Positions 1 to 7,331 of a stretch of DNA of 64,000 nt are shown here, one piece after another. Position 1 is the first letter of the stretch, and every line of letters starts with the position of its first letter. This DNA is from a bacterium. Its GTDB lineage: Bacteria > Pseudomonadota > Gammaproteobacteria > Pseudomonadales > Moraxellaceae. Below the pieces are notes generated by a model. The model worked only from the letters and a program-made list of their open reading frames with translations, did no database searches and was not told where the DNA came from. Position numbers and translations under genes: made by a program. The stretch covers positions 186,001 to 250,000 of the forward strand of contig JAQSDB010000001.1 of the NCBI GenBank assembly GCA_029945725.1, in the 5' to 3' direction.

Positions 1-1547
1 GAGACCAGCCGCTTTTTGATATTAATCAGCATGCGCTTGAAGATAAAGCTGCCGCCTATCATCAGGTTGACAACAGGATAGATGCGCAGCAGGCGTAACA
101 GGCGAGGTGGGTGCAGATAGAAGCGCGCGAATGCATTTCCCATGATGCGGTGCAGGTCGTGGCCATAGGCGCGCGAATACCAGGGCTCCATGGACGCATA
201 GGCTCCGTTGTCGCGTTCATCCTGTGCAGCTCCGGTGGTAGCCGCTACTGACTCCTGCATGGCGAGTGAGTAGATCGGAGTATTTGATTGCGGCACCACT
301 GCAAAGAAAAATACATGGGTCAGCGGGCTGCTGACAGCGTAGGCAATGGTTGCTTCTATTTCTTCAGGGGTTTCGGTGGGAAAGCCCAGCATGAACGCCC
401 CCTGTACAATTACACCGTGACGATGGAACTCCTCAATCGACCATTTTGCCTTGTCAATATCAAGGTACTTTTCCACCAGGGTTTGCAGGCGTGGTGTTAC
501 GGTTTCTATCGAAATAGTCGCGTGGTAGGTGCCACCTTCCACCATGGCGGCGATGGTTTCTGCGTCGAGGATGTCGCCCCGCAATCCGTTCGGGAAGGCG
601 ATGTAGAGCTTGCCTGGCCAGCGTTTTCCAATGGCACGCATGATTGATTGCGCACGCGGCTTATGCAGATTGAAAATGTCATCAACAATATGAAATTCGG
701 TTACGCCATAGTCTTCATAAAGAATCCTTATTTCTTCAAGGACGCTTTCTTCGCCGCGGTAGGTAAAACGTTTGGTGAAGACATCGTGGCAATAACTGCA
801 AAGGTAAGGACAGCCTCGGGAGGTGAACAGGTAGGCGTAACGGCGTTCATCAATGTTGGTGATGATGCGCTTGCGGTCACGCTTTCGATAGCGCTCGAAG
901 TCGAGCATGTCCCAGGCAGGCAGTGGCAGTTCATCCATGTCGCTGATGATGTCCTGGCCGTGGTTATACACCACATCACTGTCGCCCTGACGGTAGCTGA
1001 ATCCGGCAATGTCACTGCCAAGTGGCTGGTTTGAGAACTGACGCTCCAGTGCCTGCAGGAATGTACGATCCGCAGCGCCCTCAAAAACCCAGTTGAAACA
1101 GCTTTCGGAAAAAATCAGGGGTGCCTGGCGCAACGTGAAAGGGCCGCCCACTACGGAGATGGAATTGGCATTCCATGCTTTTACGATGCTGGCAATTTTG
1201 TAGCTGGCAGCGGCTTCGCAGTTGAGGGCTGAAATGCCCACGACATCCGGTTTGTATTCATCAAGCTTGGCAGCGAGAGCCTTTGGTTCGTCGTTGTAGA
1301 GTTTCATATCCCAGAAATGCACAGTGACGGCATTGCCGAAATGTTTTCGCACTCCGGCAATGAGCGTCAATATGCCCAGTGGTGGACCATAGGCATCATC
1401 ACGGGTTTTCTGATAGGGCTTGATGAAAAGCAGGGTGAAAGGCTGGATGGCACGATCAGGAGCTGTCGATGCTGTGACCTCACGGTAGCTTGATACGCTT
1501 ATGCCGGGCAGGTTTTCGACGCGGATTTTCGGGGAGCGGACGCTCAA
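1..1547 (-). CDS. B12-binding-type radical SAM protein, C-terminal end cut by window edge
   Basis: The frame stays open without a stop from 1547 to the left edge (about 515 residues), so the C-terminus is missing. Residues about 35-170 look like an N-terminal cobalamin-binding-type Rossmann domain (YGPPLGILTL, DVVGISALNC, VVGGP). The radical SAM cluster motif CxxxCxxC is at C246, C250 and C253 (RGCPYLCSYCHD). It is followed by a strand with VDDIFN and a later GAFMLGFPTET segment typical of this class. I chose a TTG start at 1547 because AAGGA lies 9 bases upstream and no ATG fits. Family members methylate or rearrange unactivated carbons, and the substrate cannot be told here. No gene partner is visible on the left. 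Family assignment is strong; specific function is unknown. Confidence 0.85.
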   Translation of the reverse strand, partial: MSVRSPKIRVENLPGISVSSYREVTASTAPDRAIQPFTLLFIKPYQKTRDDAYGPPLGILTLIAGVRKHFGNAVTVHFWDMKLYNDEPKALAAKLDEYKPDVVGISALNCEAAASYKIASIVKAWNANSISVVGGPFTLRQAPLIFSESCFNWVFEGAADRTFLQALERQFSNQPLGSDIAGFSYRQGDSDVVYNHGQDIISDMDELPLPAWDMLDFERYRKRDRKRIITNIDERRYAYLFTSRGCPYLCSYCHDVFTKRFTYRGEESVLEEIRILYEDYGVTEFHIVDDIFNLHKPRAQSIMRAIGKRWPGKLYIAFPNGLRGDILDAETIAAMVEGGTYHATISIETVTPRLQTLVEKYLDIDKAKWSIEEFHRHGVIVQGAFMLGFPTETPEEIEATIAYAVSSPLTHVFFFAVVPQSNTPIYSLAMQESVAATTGAAQDERDNGAYASMEPWYSRAYGHDLHRIMGNAFARFYLHPPRLLRLLRIYPVVNLMIGGSFIFKRMLINIKKRLV

Positions 1548-1745
1548 TGGGTATTCCTTTCCAGTTAACGTGATAGATAACCGGCAAGGGCATTGAGGAT
1601 AGTGGTCACTATTGGTACGAAAGTGCCTTTTCGTATCCCGTACGTATTAGCTTGATACGTACAACTTATTGTTGTCAGGCTAGTTTTTTGTGATGACTGA
1701 GGTCAATCAAATTCGGATGGAAGGGATTCAGCGGTCCAATGAAAT

Positions 1746-1771
1746 AAAAAGGCCGCTTGCGCGGCCTTTTT
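1746..1771 (-). terminator. Rho-independent terminator of gltA
   Basis: A perfect GGCCGC/GCGGCC stem (1751-1756 and 1761-1766) with a TTGC loop is flanked by five A and five T. It lies 14 bases after the gltA stop on the minus strand and could also work in the other direction. Confidence 0.85.
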
Positions 1772-1784
1772 ATGGTGATGCTGA

Positions 1785-3065
1785 TTAACGCTTGTCCAGC
1801 GGCACGATGTCGCGCTGGGTCGCACCCGTGTAGAGCTGGCGCGGACGTCCGATCTTGTACGGTGCTTCATGCATTTCAGTCCAGTGCGAAATCCAGCCGA
1901 CAGTACGAGCGAGGGCAAAAATCACGGTGAACATGGAGGTTGGAATGCCGATGGCCTTGAGAATGATGCCCGAGTAGAAGTCCACATTCGGGTAGAGCTT
2001 GCGCTCGACGAAATACGGATCGTTACGGGCGGCTTCTTCCAGTTTCATGGCCAGTTCCAGCTGCGGGTCATTGATGCCCAGCGCTTCCAGCACTTCGTCG
2101 CACGTCTCTTTCATGACCTTGGCGCGAGGATCGAAATTCTTGTACACGCGGTGACCGAAGCCCATGAGCTTGAACGGATCATTCTTGTCCTTGGCTTTGG
2201 CCAGGAACTTGTCGAGATTGTCCACGGAGCCGATCTCGTCGAGCATCTTCAGTACGGCTTCGTTGGCGCCGCCATGTGCCGGGCCCCAGAGTGCGGCGAT
2301 ACCGGCAGCGATACAGGCGTAGGGGTTGGCGCCGGTGGAGCCGGTCAGGCGCACGGTGGACGTAGACGCATTCTGCTCGTGATCCGCATGCAGGATGAAG
2401 ATGCGGTCCATGGCCTTGGCCAGGATCGGGTTGACCACGTACTCCTCGCAAGGCACGGCAAACATCATGCGCAGGAAGTTTTCGGCATAACCAAGCTTGT
2501 TGTCCGGGTACACGAAAGGCTGGCCGGCGTTGTATTTGTAGCTCATGGCGGCAATCGTCGGCATCTTGGCGATAAGGCGGATGGCGGCAATGCGGCGATG
2601 TTCCGGATTATTGATGTCCAGATTGTCGTGATAGAAAGCGGAGAGTGCACCGACCACACCACACATCACGGCCATGGGATGGGCGTCACGACGGAAGCCG
2701 CGATAGAAGAACTGCAGCTGTTCGTGAACCATGGTGTGCTGCGTAACGCGCTCCACGAAATCGGCTTTCTGCTCCGCATTTGGCAGTTCGCCATTGAGCA
2801 GCAGGTAACAGGTTTCGAGATAGTCGGATTCGGTGGCCAGCTGATCAATCGGATAGCCGCGATGCAGGAGAATGCCCTTGTCGCCATCAATGAAGGTGAT
2901 CTTGGATTCGCAAGCCGCCGTAGCCATGAAGCCGGGGTCGTAGGTGAAATAGCCCTGGGCGAGTACGTCTTTTACATCAATAACGTCCGGGCCAAGCGTG
3001 CCGGAGGAAACGGGCAGGTCAATCGACTTGTCGCCGATCGTGAGAGTTACTTTTGTGCCCGACAT
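1785..3065 (-). CDS. gltA: Citrate synthase (type I, hexameric type)
   Basis: Condenses acetyl-CoA and oxaloacetate to citrate, the entry step of the TCA cycle, in the cytosol. The 426-residue length and the beginning [12 protein letters not shown] match gammaproteobacterial type I enzymes. Active-site segments seen include the His-containing [11 protein letters not shown], the [14 protein letters not shown] block and the later arginine-rich C-terminus ending VPLDKR. The start at 3065 is preceded by AAGGAG with a 6-base spacer; the open frame extends 28 codons further but without support. It is transcribed away from sdhC, so the 530-base region between them should hold both promoters. The type I family is usually NADH-sensitive; that is inferred from family, not seen. 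Confidence 0.97.
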   Translation of the reverse strand: MSGTKVTLTIGDKSIDLPVSSGTLGPDVIDVKDVLAQGYFTYDPGFMATAACESKITFIDGDKGILLHRGYPIDQLATESDYLETCYLLLNGELPNAEQKADFVERVTQHTMVHEQLQFFYRGFRRDAHPMAVMCGVVGALSAFYHDNLDINNPEHRRIAAIRLIAKMPTIAAMSYKYNAGQPFVYPDNKLGYAENFLRMMFAVPCEEYVVNPILAKAMDRIFILHADHEQNASTSTVRLTGSTGANPYACIAAGIAALWGPAHGGANEAVLKMLDEIGSVDNLDKFLAKAKDKNDPFKLMGFGHRVYKNFDPRAKVMKETCDEVLEALGINDPQLELAMKLEEAARNDPYFVERKLYPNVDFYSGIILKAIGIPTSMFTVIFALARTVGWISHWTEMHEAPYKIGRPRQLYTGATQRDIVPLDKR

Positions 3066-3433
3066 GGCAGTCTCCTTAAACAGAGGGTTCAGCGCGACCA
3101 AAGCAATTTGCGGACCTGAGCAGCGAGAAACCCGCTGCCGGTGCATCAACTTGTCATGAAAACACTTTGGGGAAGGCGCGCTAGCTTAAATTGTAAGACG
3201 GCTTTGTCAATCAAAGTACGCTGGTTCCGGTATCGATTCTGCCGGAAAAACACATGCTTAGCGCAGGTCATCAATGACTTCGGGGTCAGTGCGAGGTGCC
3301 GGACTGGTCTGCGCACTCCCGGGCTTTCCATTTTGCTCCAGCATGAGGCTGTTTGTGCTCAAAAAAACAACAGCCGCCTCATGGTGGCGCACGCAACTGT
3401 TTGTCTTGCCGGGATTTTACTGGCGTTACGGGT

Positions 3434-3462
3434 TTGTAATTGAATTTCTGCGGGATTATACT
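3434..3462 (+). promoter_or_regulatory. Probable sigma-70 promoter of the sdh-suc operon
   Basis: TTGTAA (3434-3439) and TATACT (3457-3462) are separated by exactly 17 bases. It would give a leader of roughly 125 bases before the sdhC GTG. It is the best-scoring match by eye in the gltA-sdhC gap. Confidence 0.6.
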
Positions 3463-3488
3463 TCCGGCCCGGTTTTGAGTCGACCGAG

Positions 3489-3512
3489 AAAGCCTTGTAA
3501 TTTCAAGGCTTT
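3489..3512 (+). promoter_or_regulatory. Terminator-like hairpin in the sdh leader (possible attenuator)
   Basis: A perfect 9-bp stem AAAGCCTTG/CAAGGCTTT (3489-3497 and 3504-3512) with a 6-base loop ends in a short T run. It lies about 20 bases after the expected transcription start and 85 bases before sdhC, where a read-through decision could be made. Confidence 0.4.
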
Positions 3513-3597
3513 TCAATGGCTTGCCGCAATATCCGCTTTTTCCCTTAGGTATTGGCCCAGGCCCACAAGCCTCCGGGCTCCCCACAGGAACCGCTCT

Positions 3598-3990
3598 GTG
3601 AAAAGCAACCGACCTGTCAATCTCAGTCTGTCCACGGTGCTGGCAGTCAATCTGAAATCTCCCGTTGCCATCGCTTCCATTTTGCATCGTATTTCGGGTG
3701 TGCTGATTTTTCTGCTGATTCCCGTGCTGCTTTATGTGCTTCAGGAGTCTCTTGCCTCCGAACAGGCTTTCGCTGCCGTCAAGACTGACGTGCTGGGTGG
3801 CCTGATTGGTGGTTTCCTGGTGTTTGTGGCCCTTGCAGGCTTCATTTTCCATATCATCGTTGGCGGCAAGCATCTGGTGCAGGACTTCGGTATTGGTGAG
3901 TCGCTGCAAGGTGGCCGCCTGTTTGCCTGGCTGGCCCTTGCCGCTGCGGCCTTCTTTATTGTCGTGGCGCTTGCCTGGATGGTGCTCTGA
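3598..3990 (+). CDS. sdhC: Succinate dehydrogenase cytochrome b556 subunit
   Basis: Membrane anchor of complex II; with SdhD it binds haem b and ubiquinone in the inner membrane. The 130-residue protein has the family signature SILHRISGVLIFLLIP near residues 25-40 (family haem/quinone region) and three hydrophobic segments, the last ending in LAWMVL. A GTG start at 3598 is chosen because AGGAA lies 7 bases upstream and the protein then begins MKSNRPVNLSL, as in homologues; the open frame runs about 108 codons further upstream without homology. The stop overlaps the sdhD start by one base. First gene of sdhCDAB. Confidence 0.95.
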   Translation: MKSNRPVNLSLSTVLAVNLKSPVAIASILHRISGVLIFLLIPVLLYVLQESLASEQAFAAVKTDVLGGLIGGFLVFVALAGFIFHIIVGGKHLVQDFGIGESLQGGRLFAWLALAAAAFFIVVALAWMVL

Positions 3991-4358
3991 TGAGAAACAG
4001 TGCAACGAGCTTCAGCCGCTCCGGTGTTTCCGATTGGCTGGTACAGCGTGTCAGCGCCTATATCCTCGCGGCGTATTTTTTTGTCATCGTCGGCTTTCTG
4101 ATCTGCCAGCATGATGCCGGCTATGCCCAGTGGTATGCCTTCATGACCTCGACGGCCATGCGCATTTTTACCTTGCTTGCACTGCTGGCGCTTGCCGGAC
4201 ACGCCTGGGTGGGTATGTGGACGGTTCTCACGGATTACATCACGGAACGCCAGTTGGGCCCCAAGGCCACCTTTTTGCGTCTGCTGCTTCAGGTTGGCAT
4301 GGCAATATTCATTTTTGTGTACGTGGTCTGGGGCATCCAGATCCTGTGGGGGAACTGA
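3990..4358 (+). CDS. sdhD: Succinate dehydrogenase hydrophobic anchor subunit
   Basis: Second membrane anchor of complex II, 122 residues with three predicted membrane helices (YILAAYFFVIVGFLI, LLALLALAGHAWVGM and the C-terminal VGMAIFIFVYVVWGIQ). The conserved HAWVGMWTVLTDYI region carries the His typical of the haem-ligand helix and an aspartate-tyrosine pair near the quinone site. Its ATG shares one base with the sdhC stop and it ends three bases before sdhA, so translation is very likely coupled. Confidence 0.94.
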   Translation: MRNSATSFSRSGVSDWLVQRVSAYILAAYFFVIVGFLICQHDAGYAQWYAFMTSTAMRIFTLLALLALAGHAWVGMWTVLTDYITERQLGPKATFLRLLLQVGMAIFIFVYVVWGIQILWGN

Positions 4359-4361
4359 TCT

Positions 4362-6179
4362 GTGGCTAGCGAAATCAAGGCAAGCAATATTCCCACGCTC
4401 ACGTTTGACGCTGTGATTGTTGGTGGCGGTGGCTCCGGTATGCGGGCCTCGCTGCAGCTGGCACGTGCCGGCCTTAAAGTGGCAGTGCTGACCAAAGTGT
4501 TTCCGACGCGTTCGCACACCGTGGCGGCACAAGGCGGTATCGGCGCTTCCCTCGGCAATATGAGCGAAGACAACTGGCACTATCATTTTTATGACACTGT
4601 GAAGGGTTCCGATTGGCTGGGTGACCAGGACGCCATCGAGTTCATGTGTCGCGAAGCGCCCAAGGTCGTGTACGAGCTCGAACACATGGGCATGCCTTTC
4701 GACCGTAATGCCGATGGCACGATTTACCAGCGTCCTTTCGGCGGCCACACCTCCAATTACGGTGAAAAACCGGTGCAGCGCGCCTGCGCGGCAGCGGACC
4801 GTACGGGGCATGCGCTGTTGCACACGCTGTATCAGGCCAATCTCGCCGCCAAAACAGAATTTTTTGTCGAGTGGATTGCGCTGGATCTGATCCGTGATGA
4901 AGAAGGCGATGTGCTCGGCGTGACGGCCATTGATCTGGCAACGGGCGACATCACTGCTTTCCAGGCCAAGTGCACATTGTTTGCCACGGGTGGTGCAGGT
5001 CGTATTTACCAGGCCTCGACCAATGCCTTTATCAATACCGGTGACGGCCTTGGCATGGCGGCGCGTGCCGGCATTCCGCTGGAAGACATGGAGTTCTGGC
5101 AGTTCCACCCGACCGGTGTGGCCGGTGCCGGTGTGCTGCTGACGGAAGGTTGCCGTGGTGAAGGCGGTCTCCTGCGCAACAAGAACGGCGAGCGCTTCAT
5201 GGAGCGTTATGCCCCGAACCTGAAGGATCTGGCGCCGCGCGATTTCGTGTCCCGTTCCATGGATCAGGAAATCAAGGAAGGCCGTGGCTGCGGCCCGAAT
5301 GGCGATTACGTCGTACTTGATCTCACGCATCTTGGTGCAGAAACCATCATGAAGCGTCTGCCTTCCGTGCATGAAATCGGCAAAAACTTTGCCAATGTCG
5401 ATTGCACCAAGGAAGCGATTCCGGTGGTGCCGACCATTCATTATCAAATGGGCGGTATTCCCACGAATATCCACGGTCAGGTGGTGGCGCCGAAAGACGG
5501 CAACCCTAATGCCGTGGTCAAGGGCTTCTACGCCATTGGCGAATGTTCCTGCGTGAGCGTGCATGGTGCCAACCGTCTTGGCACCAACTCGCTGCTGGAT
5601 CTGATTGTCTTCGGCAAGGCTGCGGGTGAGCACATCATCGAACAGGTGGCGCTGGCTCCTGCCTCGCACAAGTCGCTGCCGCAGGATGCCCTGGAAAAGA
5701 CGCTGGCCCGAATTGCTAAACTGGATAATTCGACGTCCGGCGAGTATTGCCAGGATGTGGCCAACGATATGCGTCGTGCCATGCAGACGCATGCCGGCGT
5801 GTTCCGTACCCAGGCATTGCTGGATGAAGGCGTGCTGAAGATCATGGAAATCGAAAAGCGCATCGGCAACATCCATCTCAAGGACAAGTCCAAGGTCTTC
5901 AATACCGCACGTATTGAGGCACTGGAGCTGGAAAACCTGATCGAGGCCGCCAAGGCCACCATCGTCTCCGCTGCTGCCCGCAAGGAATGCCGTGGTGCAC
6001 ATACCGTGGTGGATTACGAGCGCCCGGTGACCGATCCGGATCATCCGCTTGGCCGTAATGATAAAGAGTGGATGCGTCACAGCTTGTGGTACCGCGAAGG
6101 CAATCGCCTGGATTACAAGCCGGTCAAGCTGACACCGCTGACGGTTGAGTCGGTTCCTCCCAAGCCCCGTACGTTCTAA
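4362..6179 (+). CDS. sdhA: Succinate dehydrogenase flavoprotein subunit
   Basis: Oxidises succinate to fumarate with covalently bound FAD; peripheral on the cytoplasmic face of complex II. The 605 residues include the dinucleotide motif VIVGGGGSGMRA (about 19-30), the FAD-linking His52 in RSHTVAAQGG, the substrate loop FHPTGVAGAGVL, GCRGEGG, and the C-terminal RKECRGAHTVVDY and NDKEWMRHSLW segments. A GTG start at 4362 follows a GGGGGA ribosome site. It is fourth-to-last in a tight sdhCDAB cluster, 35 bases ahead of sdhB. Confidence 0.98.
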   Translation: MASEIKASNIPTLTFDAVIVGGGGSGMRASLQLARAGLKVAVLTKVFPTRSHTVAAQGGIGASLGNMSEDNWHYHFYDTVKGSDWLGDQDAIEFMCREAPKVVYELEHMGMPFDRNADGTIYQRPFGGHTSNYGEKPVQRACAAADRTGHALLHTLYQANLAAKTEFFVEWIALDLIRDEEGDVLGVTAIDLATGDITAFQAKCTLFATGGAGRIYQASTNAFINTGDGLGMAARAGIPLEDMEFWQFHPTGVAGAGVLLTEGCRGEGGLLRNKNGERFMERYAPNLKDLAPRDFVSRSMDQEIKEGRGCGPNGDYVVLDLTHLGAETIMKRLPSVHEIGKNFANVDCTKEAIPVVPTIHYQMGGIPTNIHGQVVAPKDGNPNAVVKGFYAIGECSCVSVHGANRLGTNSLLDLIVFGKAAGEHIIEQVALAPASHKSLPQDALEKTLARIAKLDNSTSGEYCQDVANDMRRAMQTHAGVFRTQALLDEGVLKIMEIEKRIGNIHLKDKSKVFNTARIEALELENLIEAAKATIVSAAARKECRGAHTVVDYERPVTDPDHPLGRNDKEWMRHSLWYREGNRLDYKPVKLTPLTVESVPPKPRTF

Positions 6180-6214
6180 GCGGCTACTAAGCAGATTTTT
6201 GCGAGGCACACCCC

Positions 6215-6922
6215 ATGAGTGAAGTGCGTATTTTTGAAGTTTATCGCTACGATCCGGACAAGGACGAAGCACCGTATATGCAAACCTACGAGCTGACGCT
6301 CGATGGTTCCGAACGCATGCTGCTGGACGCGCTGATCAAGCTGAAGGAAGTGGATGAGTCCCTGAGCTTCCGTCGTTCCTGCCGTGAAGGTATTTGTGGC
6401 TCTGACGGCATGAATATCAATGGCAAGAATGGCCTGGCCTGTCTCATCAACATGAAGACATTGCCGAAGAAGGTGGTGATTCGCCCGTTGCCCGGCTTGC
6501 CTGTTATTCGTGATCTCGTTGTGGACATGAGCATGTTCTATAACCAGTACGAAAAAGTGCAGCCGTACCTCATCAACAATACGCCAGCTCCTGCCAGGGA
6601 ACGCCTGCAGTCGCCGGAAGATCGTGAAAAGCTGGACGGGCTGTACGAGTGCATCCTGTGCGCCTGCTGCTCCACGTCCTGCCCGTCATTCTGGTGGAAT
6701 CCGGAAAAATTCCTGGGCCCGTCAGCACTGGTTCAGGCCTACCGCTTTCTCGCCGATACACGGGATACCGCGACGGCCGAGCGTCTGGCCCGGCTGGATG
6801 ACCCGTTCAGTGTCTTCCGCTGCCGCGGCATCATGAACTGCGTCAGCTCCTGCCCCAAGGGACTCAATCCGACCCGGGCGATTGGTCATATCCGTAATAT
6901 GTTGCTGACTCAGGGCACCTGA
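6215..6922 (+). CDS. sdhB: Succinate dehydrogenase iron-sulfur subunit
   Basis: Carries electrons from FAD to ubiquinone through three clusters. The 235 residues show the 2Fe-2S motif CREGICGSDG, the 4Fe-4S motif CILCACCSTSCP and the 3Fe-4S motif CRGIMNCVSSCPKGLNP, in the normal order. Length is normal for the family. The last of the sdh genes; a terminator-like hairpin follows 30 bases after the stop, then a structured gap before sucA. Confidence 0.98.
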   Translation: MSEVRIFEVYRYDPDKDEAPYMQTYELTLDGSERMLLDALIKLKEVDESLSFRRSCREGICGSDGMNINGKNGLACLINMKTLPKKVVIRPLPGLPVIRDLVVDMSMFYNQYEKVQPYLINNTPAPARERLQSPEDREKLDGLYECILCACCSTSCPSFWWNPEKFLGPSALVQAYRFLADTRDTATAERLARLDDPFSVFRCRGIMNCVSSCPKGLNPTRAIGHIRNMLLTQGT

Positions 6923-6952
6923 AGACGCTCCGTCAGCACCCTGCCGTATCAA

Positions 6953-6985
6953 CAAAGCCTCTGCAGTATTGCAGGGGCTTTGTTT
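6953..6985 (+). terminator. Terminator-like hairpin after sdhB
   Basis: CAAAGCCTCTGCA (6953-6965) pairs with TGCAGGGGCTTTG (6970-6982), one T-G wobble-like mismatch, 4-base loop, followed by TTT. The short T tract suggests partial termination, which would leave some read-through into sucA. Confidence 0.65.
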
Positions 6986-7006
6986 CAAGCAGGTATTGAG
7001 ACATCG

Positions 7007-7111
7007 TCGGCAGTCCTCGTCTGCCGATATTCAGCCGGGTAGCGGAAGCTTGCTGCCCGGTGCAGAATACCGGCCGCGCCGCCGGTATTGCTTCAGGTAC
7101 AACGCTGTACC
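7007..7111 (+). repeat. Four consecutive stem-loops in the sdhB-sucA gap
   Basis: Stem 1: TCGGCAG/CTGCCGA (7007-7013, 7021-7027). Stem 2: CCGGGTAGC/GCTGCCCGG (7035-7043, 7052-7060, one wobble). Stem 3: AATACCGGC/GCCGGTATT (7066-7074, 7081-7089), perfect 9 bp. Stem 4: GGTACA/TGTACC (7096-7101, 7106-7111). All lie within 105 bases and none is inside a gene. Confidence 0.75.
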
Positions 7112-7331
7112 GAAACAGGCTGTGCCAATGATGGCATCGCCATCCTGCTTTTCTGCCAGCAACCCTGGCGAAAGGCAGCCGTTTTAGCATTCAGCGGTTA
7201 CACTCAGTAGCTGGATGGATGAAGGTCGTGACGCCTTACAAGGGCATCGCGGGTCAAGGTAAAGAGAAGGCGAAACAGCATCCGTACGCAACAACATAGC
7301 GGCGGACTTCTCTTCAGCGGGAACATCAAAA

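Larger units (their letters stand above)
3066..3597. other. Divergent control region between gltA and sdhC
   Basis: No convincing gene lies in these 532 bases. The right half holds the sdh promoter and a leader hairpin, listed separately. The left half should hold the gltA promoter on the minus strand. A TTGACA occurs there (reverse strand, near 3207-3212) inside a CTTTG-5-CAAAG inverted repeat, but no clear -10 could be fixed at normal spacing. Confidence 0.6.
6923..7331. other. Structured gap between sdhB and sucA
   Basis: These 409 bases hold no credible gene. They begin with a terminator-like hairpin (6953-6982) and four further stem-loops in a row between 7007 and 7111 (listed separately). 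The last 200 bases before sucA probably carry its promoter; a TTACACT element near 7200 is the only -10-like match and has no clear -35. Confidence 0.6.

Noticed and set aside
1869-3119. Long open frame (416 codons) on the plus strand opposite gltA
   Set aside because: It is the antisense shadow of a GC-rich, well-identified gene; composition is unlike a protein (His, Gly, Val-rich) and has no ribosome site.
3741-6272. 843-codon minus-strand frame opposite sdhCDA
   Set aside because: Codon-bias shadow spanning three certain genes; no domain could be recognised.
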